DNA from: an uncultured Prevotella sp.
GTDB taxonomy: Bacteria; Bacteroidota; Bacteroidia; Bacteroidales; Bacteroidaceae
Assembly (NCBI GenBank): GCA_946415755.1
Contig: CAMKTS010000013.1
Location: 1 to 64,000 of the forward strand
DNA length: 64,000 nt
Direction of reading: 5' to 3'
Both the position numbers and the translations under genes were made by a program. Within the stretch, counting starts at the first letter, position 1; every line of letters starts with the position of its first letter. This document shows, piece by piece, positions 39,212 to 47,352 of the stretch. The notes beneath the pieces were generated by a model. That model had not been told where the DNA came from. It did not search any database and was given only the letters and a program-made list of their open reading frames with translations.

Positions 39212-39820
39212 ATGACAACGAGCGACATGACCGTCCGCGAGGAACTAGACCTCATCTATCAAATACGCGGTAAAGTATTGAGCAACGACGACCTCACGGG
39301 TGAGAATCTCTTCCTGGTCTGGGGCTACCCCACCGTCATCGTGCTGCTTATGGAGTTTGCCGCACTCCTGATATGGAATGAAGACTGGTGTGCCTGGCTC
39401 TGGGCAGGCATACCGCTGATAGGCGCTCCGCTGATGATCTACTTCCTGAACAAGGACTATGCGCGCACCCACCGTCGCACACTCGACGAGAGGGCCATCT
39501 TGATGATGTGGGTGTTCATCGGCTTCGCCTCATGTGTCGGTGGGGCAGCTATGGGCTTTGCGGGAGTGTTCCAGCAGGCCTTCTTCGCCTACCTGGGTCT
39601 GCTCTGCGGCATGGGCTGTTTCATGACGGGGGTCATCCTCCACTTTCGCCCGAAGACCGTTTGCGGCATCATCGCCTCCGTGCTTTCCGCCGTACCCCTC
39701 TTCTTTCAGGGCGACCTGTGGCCGTGGCAGCTGCTCATCACCGCTGTCATCATCACCATCGCCCTCATCATCCCCGGCCACCTGTTCCGCCGCTATGTGA
39801 TATGGCGCAGAGAATGGTGA
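39212..39820 (+). CDS. Six-span integral membrane protein of unknown function
   Basis: 202 residues. After a charged N-terminus (MTTSDMTVREELDLIYQIRG) come about six hydrophobic segments, for example YPTVIVLLMEFAALLIW, AWLWAGIPLIGAPLMIYF, AILMMWVFIGFASCVGG and LLITAVIITIALIIPG. No catalytic motif seen. Bacteroidetes have similar small membrane proteins, often next to a winged-helix regulator, but none is beside this one. It stands alone: the next gene is 164 nt away behind its own -7 element. Confidence 0.7.
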   Translation: MTTSDMTVREELDLIYQIRGKVLSNDDLTGENLFLVWGYPTVIVLLMEFAALLIWNEDWCAWLWAGIPLIGAPLMIYFLNKDYARTHRRTLDERAILMMWVFIGFASCVGGAAMGFAGVFQQAFFAYLGLLCGMGCFMTGVILHFRPKTVCGIIASVLSAVPLFFQGDLWPWQLLITAVIITIALIIPGHLFRRYVIWRREW

Positions 39821-39905
39821 CACCGATTCCATACGTCCGCTGGCGATAGATAGTTAATATTGTTTAAAATTCTGGTGTGTGTGTCGTTGTTTAAAAAAAA
39901 AACAT

Positions 39906-39913
39906 TATCTTTG
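39906..39913 (+). promoter_or_regulatory. -7 element upstream of the 773-aa surface protein gene
   Basis: TATCTTTG, 71 nt before the ATG, giving a leader of about 65 nt. The upstream half is only weakly matched. Confidence 0.4.
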
Positions 39914-39984
39914 CACTACAAAGTTCAAAAAGCGGACTAAACCAAACAACAAAACCATATTACTAATTAATAAAATCAACATTT

Positions 39985-42306
39985 ATGAAAAAGCTATCTT
40001 TTCTGTTTGCCCTTGTGGCAATGCTGATGCTTCCGACAAAGATGTGGTCGGAAGTGACGATGACGTTCAAGTACGTCAACACCAGCGGTGAAATCATCAA
40101 AGACGCGATGAGTTCCTACAACACGCCCGTAACCGTCTACTCGCAAGGCGAGTCGGTGGCTTCCGTCAAAAGTATCAATGACGAGCAAACCTGGGAATTC
40201 ACCGGCACCTGGTCGATGACCTTCGATGATGCCCTGGCCGGGAAGACCGTGTCTTACGAGACCAAGTTCGGACAGCGGGGTACTTTCACCGTTACCCAGG
40301 GCGAGACACTGTCTGCCACCCTCGTCACGCTGACGGTCACCGTGAAGGATACTGAAGGACAGCCCGTATATGACGCGTATGTCAGACTCTACTACCCCAA
40401 CGGCAATAGCGACGGCATGTACACCGACCAGAACGGACAGATCATCAAGTATTTCGCCGCCGGCACCGGCTACAGCTGGAAATGGGACGACCAAAGCGGC
40501 ACATTCGACTTGACTGACGACTATGCTCTGAACATCACCAAGCAGGCTGCCACCAGCTTCTCGCTGAGCGTGAAGGGCCGCTACGGCGACTATCCCGTCA
40601 GCACCGGCTCATGGTACGTCTATAAGTATGGCGACACCGAAAACACAGTAGCAGACTTGTACAACGGCAACAGCACCAAGCTCGATGCCGGCGACTACTG
40701 GGTGAAGGATGAAATGGGCATGTTCAGCGACAGGATCACATTGTCGGCTGACATGGTCTACTGGGTAGAATACCACAAGGTGACCTTCAAGTCGATGACG
40801 GGCAGCAAGCCCAATACCGACCAGAGAATTCAGGTGTACTTCGATCGCGACGCATGGAGCAATAAGAGTGCCACCACCAATGCCGACGGTGAGGCCACCA
40901 TGTACCTGCGCGCAGGCGTGTATACCTATAACATCATGAACACCTCTACAGAGTTCACCGTAGGCAATGCCGACCAGACGGTGGCCATCAATACCAGCAG
41001 TATCACCTTCACGATCGACTGCGACGCCACTGCCGAAGAGCTGAAGTACCAGAGCTTCCGCTGGGGCAAGAGCGACACCTCCTATGGCAATGATGTTTAT
41101 CCCGAGAATGGCAAGATTGTCATCTCGCCTGTCATGCCCGGCAGCTACAAGCTGACCATCAACAACATGAACACCATCGATGTCAATGTGGCAGAGGGTG
41201 AGAACGCTCAGACCATCAAGCTCTATGCCCTGCAGTTCACCACCAACATCGAGACCACCAACCAGGTGTATGTCAATGAGGGTGCCCTCCGCATGGACTT
41301 CGGCAAGAAGTATTACCTGATGAGTGGTGACTACACCTACGGACTGACCTACTACGGACAGCCCATAGCCACCGTCAGCCTGACGCAGAACACCGACATT
41401 CCCATCAACTACGGCACACTGACCGTGACCGTCAGCGACAGCAAGGGAGTCGTAGCAGGCCAGCAGGTGGGCTTCGGCGGCACCTATGCCGACACCGACG
41501 AGAACGGACAGGTGAAGTTCACCAAAATGGTGGGCGAATACGAGCTGGGAGTTCCCGACTGCTACGTGGAGCAGACGTTCGACCTGAAGGCTGGCGACAA
41601 TGTTGCTGCGCTGACCATTCCCGACGAGGTAACCTTCAACATGCTGCACATGGGTGAGCCTCTGAACTCCAACGGACTGTGGATTTATCAGGCCGACGAC
41701 CAGACCATCAGCTATCGTGCCATCGTGAAGGAAGGCGTTGCCAAGGTACGCCTCGATCCGAGCAAGACCTACGAGGTAGGCGCCTATCACGGCAAGACGG
41801 CTATCACCGAAGGCTGCACCGTATCGCTCGGCAAAATCAACGTAACCTGCGACGGCATGGGTATCGCCCTGCCGATGGAGAACTGGGATGCCACCAGCAC
41901 CTACTTCGTACTCGTGGGCAGCGTGGTCCGTCTGGCAGCCATCCCCGTCAGCGGCATAGGTTTCCAGAAGTGGGTCATCAACGGTGCTGAGTATACTGAG
42001 GGTATGATTGACCTGACCATCAAGGATGTCGAGACCACTGCCAAGGCTGTCTTCGGCGGTACGGCTCCCACCTACATCAGCCAGAAGCAGACCAACGCCT
42101 CGTTCAGCAGCGACGACAGCTTCATCTATCTGCCCGACGACGTAGAGGGTACCGTGAGCATCTTCTCGATGGACGGCAAGCAGATGAAGAGCATCGGTGT
42201 AGCAGGCAAGCAGATTGGCATCTACGACCTGCCGGCCGGAGCCTACATCGTGACGCTGAACACCAACGACGGCGAAACCAAGGTTGCCCGCTTCCTGAAG
42301 CAGTAA
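39985..42306 (+). CDS. Large secreted beta-domain protein with T9SS-type sorting domain
   Basis: 773 residues: signal peptide 1-22 (MKKLSFLFALVAMLMLPTKM), then several repeated beta-sandwich units of about 80-100 residues that resemble Ig/CNA-B folds (recurring T(V/D)NADGEA, DTDENGQVKF, YGTLTVTVSDSKG). The last ~50 residues form a sorting-type domain (VSIFSMDGKQ, IYDLPAGAYIVTL, ending ARFLKQ), closer to the classical type IX secretion type A signal than the NGKK tails elsewhere here. No catalytic motif. Likely a surface or extracellular structural/adhesive protein. Monocistronic, with a strong terminator 11 nt after the stop. Confidence 0.72.
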   Translation: MKKLSFLFALVAMLMLPTKMWSEVTMTFKYVNTSGEIIKDAMSSYNTPVTVYSQGESVASVKSINDEQTWEFTGTWSMTFDDALAGKTVSYETKFGQRGTFTVTQGETLSATLVTLTVTVKDTEGQPVYDAYVRLYYPNGNSDGMYTDQNGQIIKYFAAGTGYSWKWDDQSGTFDLTDDYALNITKQAATSFSLSVKGRYGDYPVSTGSWYVYKYGDTENTVADLYNGNSTKLDAGDYWVKDEMGMFSDRITLSADMVYWVEYHKVTFKSMTGSKPNTDQRIQVYFDRDAWSNKSATTNADGEATMYLRAGVYTYNIMNTSTEFTVGNADQTVAINTSSITFTIDCDATAEELKYQSFRWGKSDTSYGNDVYPENGKIVISPVMPGSYKLTINNMNTIDVNVAEGENAQTIKLYALQFTTNIETTNQVYVNEGALRMDFGKKYYLMSGDYTYGLTYYGQPIATVSLTQNTDIPINYGTLTVTVSDSKGVVAGQQVGFGGTYADTDENGQVKFTKMVGEYELGVPDCYVEQTFDLKAGDNVAALTIPDEVTFNMLHMGEPLNSNGLWIYQADDQTISYRAIVKEGVAKVRLDPSKTYEVGAYHGKTAITEGCTVSLGKINVTCDGMGIALPMENWDATSTYFVLVGSVVRLAAIPVSGIGFQKWVINGAEYTEGMIDLTIKDVETTAKAVFGGTAPTYISQKQTNASFSSDDSFIYLPDDVEGTVSIFSMDGKQMKSIGVAGKQIGIYDLPAGAYIVTLNTNDGETKVARFLKQ

Positions 42307-42317
42307 CCTCCAACTTC

Positions 42318-42357
42318 AAGGGGGGTGTGCCCACCTCGGCACACCCCCCTTTCGTTT
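42318..42357 (+). terminator. Intrinsic terminator after the 773-aa gene
   Basis: AAGGGGGGTGTGCC and its perfect inverse (14 bp) around a 6-nt loop, followed by TTTCGTTTTG. Starts 11 nt past the stop. Confidence 0.85.
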
Positions 42358-42425
42358 TGTCTCAGTGACACCTCAATTAGAAAGAAAAACCATTATCAAC
42401 AATAACCAACAAAAAAAACGAAACC

Positions 42426-43775
42426 ATGATGAGAAAAAGAATACTCAGAACCCTATGCACGACACTCATGGCAGTGGCGTGCCTGAATGTGAATGCACAA
42501 ACCAGCGGCTCGTGCGGCGACAATGCCACGTGGGAGTATGACAACGGTACGCTGACCATTTCGGGTACAGGAGAGATCACAACCTACTCCACTGATATGC
42601 CGACAGCCTATCCGTGGTATGCCTACGCAAATGACATCCAGACGGTCATCATCGGCGAGGGCATCACCAACATCCCAGCATGGGCCTTTGCCATGTATGA
42701 GAAGCTGATGAGTATTCATCTGCCCAGCACGCTGAAGACCATAGGCTGGAGTTGTCTGGAAGAGACAAAACTCTGGAACGTATGCCTGCCCGAAGGATTG
42801 GAGAAGATAGATGGTTATGCCTTTATGATGACTCCCTTCTCGACCGTCAGCATCCCCAGCACTGTCACAGAGATTGGCGAGCGCGCTTTCGGCTATTGCG
42901 AGAGTTTGGCGTCCGTTGGCTGCTATGCTGCTACACCTCCCACTCTGGGCAGCAACGCCTTTGGCGACAGCCCCGTTGAAACCGTCTATGTGGCTTCAGA
43001 AAAGGTGGGCGACTATAAGGCTGCTGACGGCTGGAGCGGCTTCGGCGACAAGATTCAGAGTCCTGCCGGCTACTGCGGTCCTAACGGCACAGATGATGAC
43101 GGCGATGATGATGTGACCAAAGCCACATGGAGCTTCGATATGACTACCCGCACACTGACCATTGAGGGAACGAAGATGGGACAGTACAACCGTCCTTGGG
43201 AAAGTGCCGGCATGGGTGGCACCGGCGGCGGCTTCAACCCCGACAACAACGTAGGCTATCCCTGTGGCATCAAGCATGTGGTCATCAGCGAGGGCATCAC
43301 AGCCATACCTCCCATGTCGTTCTATATGGAGGTCGGCATCCAGACCGTTACGCTGCCCAGCACACTGACGGCCATCGGCATGAATGCTTTCGGCGAGTGT
43401 TTCAACATCGAGACCATCACCAGCAATGCCACCACACCTCCCACCTTGGCAGCAGAGGTTGACCCGGAATGGGGACTGAAAGATCCAGAGACCTACGTCT
43501 TCTTCGGCACGCTGAACGGCGAGACGGGAGCTCCCAATCTCATCGAGACCCTCACCGCCATCTTCGTACCCGCTGCCAGTGTAGAGGCATATAAAGCCGC
43601 AGCAGGCTGGAGCCTCTATGCCGACAAGATAAAGTCCAACACCTCAACGGCCATCAGCTCCGTCAGGCACGCGGTGACCAATTCTTCTGCCATCTACAAC
43701 CTCAACGGCCAGCGTGTAGGTCAGGGCTATAAAGGCCTCGTCATCCAGAATGGCAAGAAGATGATCATCAAGTAA
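42426..43775 (+). CDS. BspA-like leucine-rich repeat surface protein with NGKK tail
   Basis: 449 residues: signal peptide to NVNAQ (about 1-25), then the BspA-family entry SGSCGDNATW and TLTISGTG, and LRR_5 repeats (SIHLPSTLKTIGWSCLEE, TVSIPSTVTEIGERAFGYCE) to about residue 400. The end is IYNLNGQRVGQGYKGL then VIQNGKKMIIK. BspA-like proteins bind host or matrix proteins and take part in co-aggregation; the ligand here is unknown. Either of two adjacent Met codons may be the start. The first ~80 nt are nearly identical to those of the next gene, 24 nt downstream, so the pair arose by tandem duplication. Confidence 0.85.
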   Translation: MMRKRILRTLCTTLMAVACLNVNAQTSGSCGDNATWEYDNGTLTISGTGEITTYSTDMPTAYPWYAYANDIQTVIIGEGITNIPAWAFAMYEKLMSIHLPSTLKTIGWSCLEETKLWNVCLPEGLEKIDGYAFMMTPFSTVSIPSTVTEIGERAFGYCESLASVGCYAATPPTLGSNAFGDSPVETVYVASEKVGDYKAADGWSGFGDKIQSPAGYCGPNGTDDDGDDDVTKATWSFDMTTRTLTIEGTKMGQYNRPWESAGMGGTGGGFNPDNNVGYPCGIKHVVISEGITAIPPMSFYMEVGIQTVTLPSTLTAIGMNAFGECFNIETITSNATTPPTLAAEVDPEWGLKDPETYVFFGTLNGETGAPNLIETLTAIFVPAASVEAYKAAAGWSLYADKIKSNTSTAISSVRHAVTNSSAIYNLNGQRVGQGYKGLVIQNGKKMIIK

Positions 43776-43799
43776 GAATCAACTAAAAAAAATACAAAC

Positions 43800-46700
43800 A
43801 TGAAAAAACTACTGAGATTCCTATGCACGGCACTCATGGCAGTGGTGTGCATGAGTGTGAATGCACAAGCCAGCGGCTCGTGTGGTGCCAATGCCACGTG
43901 GTCGTATGATGCAGACGAGACTACACTGACCATTTCGGGTACGGGAGCTATGGATAACTATACTGATGCCTTAACCGATGCACCTTGGAATGCCTATCGG
44001 ACGAGCGTTTCTAAGGTTGTTATTGGCGACGGTATTACCCATATAGGAAATTGGGCCTTTATGGGATTTACCCAATTAACGAGCGTCACCATTGGAGAGG
44101 ATGTTGAATCTATTGGCCATGAGGCTTTCGACAACTGTACCAATGCTGGCTTTACTAAACTGAACATTCCGAATAGTGTTAAGACAATTGGCATGTTTGC
44201 TTTCTCTAACAACCATCTAAAATATGTGTGTTTGGGTAGTGGAGTAACTTCCATAGGTAGGGAGGCATTCTGTGCTTGTCAGGATCTCGAATATATAGGC
44301 AGTTATGCGCTCACGCCACCTACTTTAGGTATGGAAGTCTTTAATGCTGTTCCTAATCTGAAGGCTATTTATGTTGACGGCTACTGTAGAAGCGAGTATG
44401 CTGGTGCCGAAGGCTGGAGCGACTTTTCCGCTATTATCCAGACGCCCTACGGTAACTGTGGCGACAGCGAAGGTGATCCCACCGATGCCGTCAAATGGTC
44501 GCTGGACATGATGACACGCACACTGAATATCACTTCCAGCACAGGTGGAGCAATCAAGAAGTTCAATACGTCTGATTATCCTTGGAATAATCCGGCTATC
44601 AACCCTATGGGTGGCGAATATGATATGTATTGGATGGGCATCAAGAAAATCACAATGGGCAAAAACATTACCAACGTTCCCGACTGGGCCTTTGCTATGC
44701 AGATAAACTGTACCTCCATCACGTTGTCCAACACAGTAACATCCATTGGTAAGAGTGCTTTGGAGGAATGCGCCTTTACCGGCATCGACCTGCCAGAAGG
44801 CCTGGAGACTATCGATGATTATGCGTTCTATGGCTCTAAACTTACCTCGCTGTTGATTCCCAGCACAGTGACCTCAATAGGGGCGGACGCGTTCTTAAAC
44901 AATAATGATTTGGCTTATGTGAGTTGTGCTGGAACTTCGCCAGCAACGTTAGGTAATAATGTATTTGGTGAAGGCAGTATGCTCAGTGCCATCTTTGTAC
45001 CAGAAGGCTATGTTGATACCTATCAGGGTGCTTGGGTGAACTATGCAGCTAAGATTCAGAATGTACCCACCACCACCTTCACCTATACCGCCTCCGAGAA
45101 GGTAACGGACTTTGACGAATACACCTACTTCAAAGGCGCGATGAGCGTGAAGTCGCATGACTTTGCCGATGGCGCAGGAACTGTAGTTTATGAAGGCTAT
45201 GTAACAACAATAGGCGAGATGGCACTGACCTACACTAAGCTGACGAGCATCACTATTCCCGAATGCGTCACAGTTATTGATACCTATTCTTTCCAAGGTA
45301 GCGACAAACTGACAACAGTCAACTTAGCCGGTACGCCGGCAATTACCACCATTGGTGACAGAGCCTTTAATAGCTGTTCAGCGCTGACCGCCTTCACCGT
45401 TCCTGCTACGGTCAAATCCATCGGTGCCAACGCCTTCGGTGGTTGTTCGAATCTGGCCACATTCACTTTCGCTGGCACTCCCACCATCACCAGCATTGGC
45501 AACTCAGCTTTCCAAGACTGTAAGAAGTTGACGTCCTTCACGATTCCTGAGAGTGTGACGACCCTCGGCACCACGGTGTTCTGGTTTGCAGGACTCACCT
45601 CGCTGAACATCCCAGCTGGTGTGACAAGTATCGGCCAAGCACTCTTCTGCTCGAGTCCCGTTGCCACAGTGACCGTGGATGCAGGCAATGCCAAGTATGC
45701 CGACCTGGGCTGCAACGGTATTTTCGAGAAGGCAGCGAACAAGCTCATTGCCGGTGGTGCCGTCACCACTATTCCTGATGGTATTACCACTATCGGTGAA
45801 GAGGCCTTCTGGGGAGAGGAAGGATCGTTTGCCCTCACCCTTCCAGAGAGCGTAACCACCATCGAGAGCCGTGCCTTCCACATGACGAGCGGACTGACCA
45901 GCGTTAATATTCCTTCGGGTGTTACCCATATTGATGCAGAAACCTTCTTCTTCTGCGAGATGCAGGATGTCTATTGCTATGCAAGTCCGACAATGACGTG
46001 GGACGGAGGAATGAAGGAGGATTTCAGCCTAATGAACCCCAAGTCCACCAAGTTCCATGTGGCTGATGCTGACCTTTCCGATTGGGAAACAAACTTCCCC
46101 AACGCCAACGTGACCTTCGTGGGCGATCTGGCACCTGCAATAGCAGGCAACGCCGTGGACGATGTCTACTGGGCTACCTATTATAATAGTGCTGCCAACA
46201 TGAAGGCTGATGCCAATACCACCGTCTACAAGGCTGCCATCAACGGAAGCTCTATTGTCTTGACGGAGATTGACGACAAGGTGATTAATGCCAGTGAGGG
46301 TGTCATTCTGAAGTCTACAGGTGCCAGCATCGCAATGACTGCTTCTGCTGCCGCCAGTGCTGCCGACTATAGCGACAATGCCCTGGAGGGTGTGGATGTG
46401 GCTACGCCTGTGTCTGCAGGTTTCAAATATTACGTATTGAGCAACGAGAATTCGACCCTCGGCTTCTACCACTACACTGGTGCTACGCTGGGTGCCAACA
46501 AGGCATTCATCAAGGTGCTTGACGATTCCACTGCTCCCTCGTTCTTCAGCTTCAACTTCGGCGGCGAGACGACATCGCTTCGCGAAATGAGACATGAGGA
46601 AGGAGAGATGACAAATGTCTATAACCTCAGTGGCCAGCGTGTCAGCAAGCCCACGAAGGGACTGTACATCGTGAACGGACGTAAAGTCGTGATTAAGTAA
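43800..46700 (+). CDS. Larger BspA-like leucine-rich repeat surface protein with NGRK tail
   Basis: 966 residues: signal peptide (MKKLLRFLCTALMAVVCMSV, ending NAQ), SGSCGANATW entry motif, then many LRR_5 units, for example SVTIGEDVESIGHEAFDNC and TSIGNSAFQDCKKLTSFTIP, to about residue 770. A beta domain at 785-920 (VYWATYYNSAANM...ANKAFIKV) precedes the tail VYNLSGQRVSKPTKGL then YIVNGRKVVIK. Tandem paralogue of the previous gene, with roughly twice the repeats. Positions about 44000-45050 are visibly more AT-rich than the flanks, which suggests a mosaic origin. Directly followed at 16 nt by a small KKxYxxP gene. Confidence 0.86.
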   Translation: MKKLLRFLCTALMAVVCMSVNAQASGSCGANATWSYDADETTLTISGTGAMDNYTDALTDAPWNAYRTSVSKVVIGDGITHIGNWAFMGFTQLTSVTIGEDVESIGHEAFDNCTNAGFTKLNIPNSVKTIGMFAFSNNHLKYVCLGSGVTSIGREAFCACQDLEYIGSYALTPPTLGMEVFNAVPNLKAIYVDGYCRSEYAGAEGWSDFSAIIQTPYGNCGDSEGDPTDAVKWSLDMMTRTLNITSSTGGAIKKFNTSDYPWNNPAINPMGGEYDMYWMGIKKITMGKNITNVPDWAFAMQINCTSITLSNTVTSIGKSALEECAFTGIDLPEGLETIDDYAFYGSKLTSLLIPSTVTSIGADAFLNNNDLAYVSCAGTSPATLGNNVFGEGSMLSAIFVPEGYVDTYQGAWVNYAAKIQNVPTTTFTYTASEKVTDFDEYTYFKGAMSVKSHDFADGAGTVVYEGYVTTIGEMALTYTKLTSITIPECVTVIDTYSFQGSDKLTTVNLAGTPAITTIGDRAFNSCSALTAFTVPATVKSIGANAFGGCSNLATFTFAGTPTITSIGNSAFQDCKKLTSFTIPESVTTLGTTVFWFAGLTSLNIPAGVTSIGQALFCSSPVATVTVDAGNAKYADLGCNGIFEKAANKLIAGGAVTTIPDGITTIGEEAFWGEEGSFALTLPESVTTIESRAFHMTSGLTSVNIPSGVTHIDAETFFFCEMQDVYCYASPTMTWDGGMKEDFSLMNPKSTKFHVADADLSDWETNFPNANVTFVGDLAPAIAGNAVDDVYWATYYNSAANMKADANTTVYKAAINGSSIVLTEIDDKVINASEGVILKSTGASIAMTASAAASAADYSDNALEGVDVATPVSAGFKYYVLSNENSTLGFYHYTGATLGANKAFIKVLDDSTAPSFFSFNFGGETTSLREMRHEEGEMTNVYNLSGQRVSKPTKGLYIVNGRKVVIK

Positions 46701-46716
46701 AGGGGAGGACAAGAAT

Positions 46717-46866
46717 ATGAAAAAGAAATATCAGCATCCCACCACCGAAGTGGTCAAGTATGAGTTGTGCCAGCCGATGCTCTCAGCGAGCGTTATCGTT
46801 CCGCTGAGCGAGGAACCCACAGGAACTCAGTTCTCACCGGAGAATATCATCCTCTTCGGAGAATAA
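46717..46866 (+). CDS. Small protein (49 aa) of the KKxYxxP type
   Basis: The ATG at 46717 follows a strong AGGGGAGGA and opens MKKKYQHPTTEVVKYELC, with MLSASVIVP at about residues 21-29 and the end ENIILFGE. It starts 16 nt after the large BspA-like gene and ends 5 nt before a perfect terminator, so it is the last gene of that transcript. Third member in this window of a family with M(x)KK(x)YxxP and L(L/M)x(A/G)S (others 462-611 and 2296-2484), each directly downstream of a secreted protein with an NGKK/NGRK/KGKK tail. Function unknown; the tight, repeated coupling argues that it is a real gene. Confidence 0.72.
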   Translation: MKKKYQHPTTEVVKYELCQPMLSASVIVPLSEEPTGTQFSPENIILFGE

Positions 46867-46871
46867 TATTT

Positions 46872-46904
46872 AACCTCACAGGGGGTCTGTCCCCCTGTGA
46901 GGTT
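46872..46904 (+). terminator. Perfect 14-bp terminator hairpin
   Basis: AACCTCACAGGGGG pairs fully with CCCCCTGTGAGGTT around TCTGT, followed by TTTTC. Closes the BspA/small-protein transcript. Half of the same palindrome occurs at 227-250. Confidence 0.8.
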
Positions 46905-46955
46905 TTCAGTACACGTCAGGCACCATTAGTGTGGTAGTGGTTGACGATTCACGAA

Positions 46956-47016
46956 GCTGAGGAGCCTCCTCACGACCGTGAGTGGCCTCCTCACGGCGGT
47001 GAGTGGCCCACTCACG
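46956..47016. repeat. Three tandem ~20-bp palindromic units
   Basis: Successive units GAGGAGCCTCCTCACG, GTGAGTGGCCTCCTCACG and GTGAGTGGCCCACTCACG are each self-complementary or nearly so and share the CTCACG end. Confidence 0.6.
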
Positions 47017-47041
47017 GAAATCCCGCACGCTGGGATTTTCC
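47016..47041. repeat. Short hairpin GGAAATCCC / GGGATTTTCC
   Basis: Nine-bp stem around GCACGCT, directly after the tandem palindromes. Confidence 0.5.
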
Positions 47042-47098
47042 GTACCAATCCAGTCATCATTTCTCAAAATGTCACTTTCGCTGATGTAACATTCCTTC

Positions 47099-47214
47099 GC
47101 GCACGCGCATGTATATAGCGAAACGTCTTTTTATGTGACCCTTCTGACCCTTCTGACCCGTAAAAGACTTTCGACAATATCCCGGTTACGGGTCAGAAGG
47201 GTCAGAAGGGTCAC
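47099..47214. repeat. Stem-loop unit 1 with flanking CGCACGCGC box
   Basis: The box CGCACGCGCATGTATATAG (from about 47100, followed by CGAAA) precedes a perfect 29-bp inverted repeat: arms 47135-47163 and 47186-47214, loop 22 nt. Each arm is built from the 9-mer ACCCTTCTG in tandem. Confidence 0.8.
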
Positions 47215-47239
47215 GTTTTTTTGCGTTTGCCTACTACGT

Positions 47240-47328
47240 ACGCACGCGCGTATATATGCGAAAGGCTAAAACACGTGTCATACGTGTCCTACCCGTCCAA
47301 TCCGTTATGGACACATAGGACACATGTT
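47240..47328. repeat. Stem-loop unit 2 with flanking CGCACGCGC box
   Basis: The box CGCACGCGCGTATATATGCG (followed by AAA) repeats that of unit 1 and precedes an imperfect 20-bp inverted repeat: arms 47270-47289 and 47309-47328, 3 mismatches, loop 19 nt. Arms are built from a different 9-mer, GGACACATR. Confidence 0.75.
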
Positions 47329-47352
47329 TTTGGCATATAGCAAGTATGTTAT

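Larger units (their letters stand above)
46905..47352. other. Gene-free stretch rich in palindromes
   Basis: About 450 nt with no supported reading frame. It contains three tandem palindromic units, a short hairpin and two large stem-loop units, listed separately. Could be a non-coding RNA locus, a repeat element or a remnant of mobile DNA. Confidence 0.6.

Noticed and set aside
47099..47328. CRISPR array
   Set aside because: Only two box copies, about 140 nt apart, with stem-loops in place of spacers of uniform length; no cas genes nearby.
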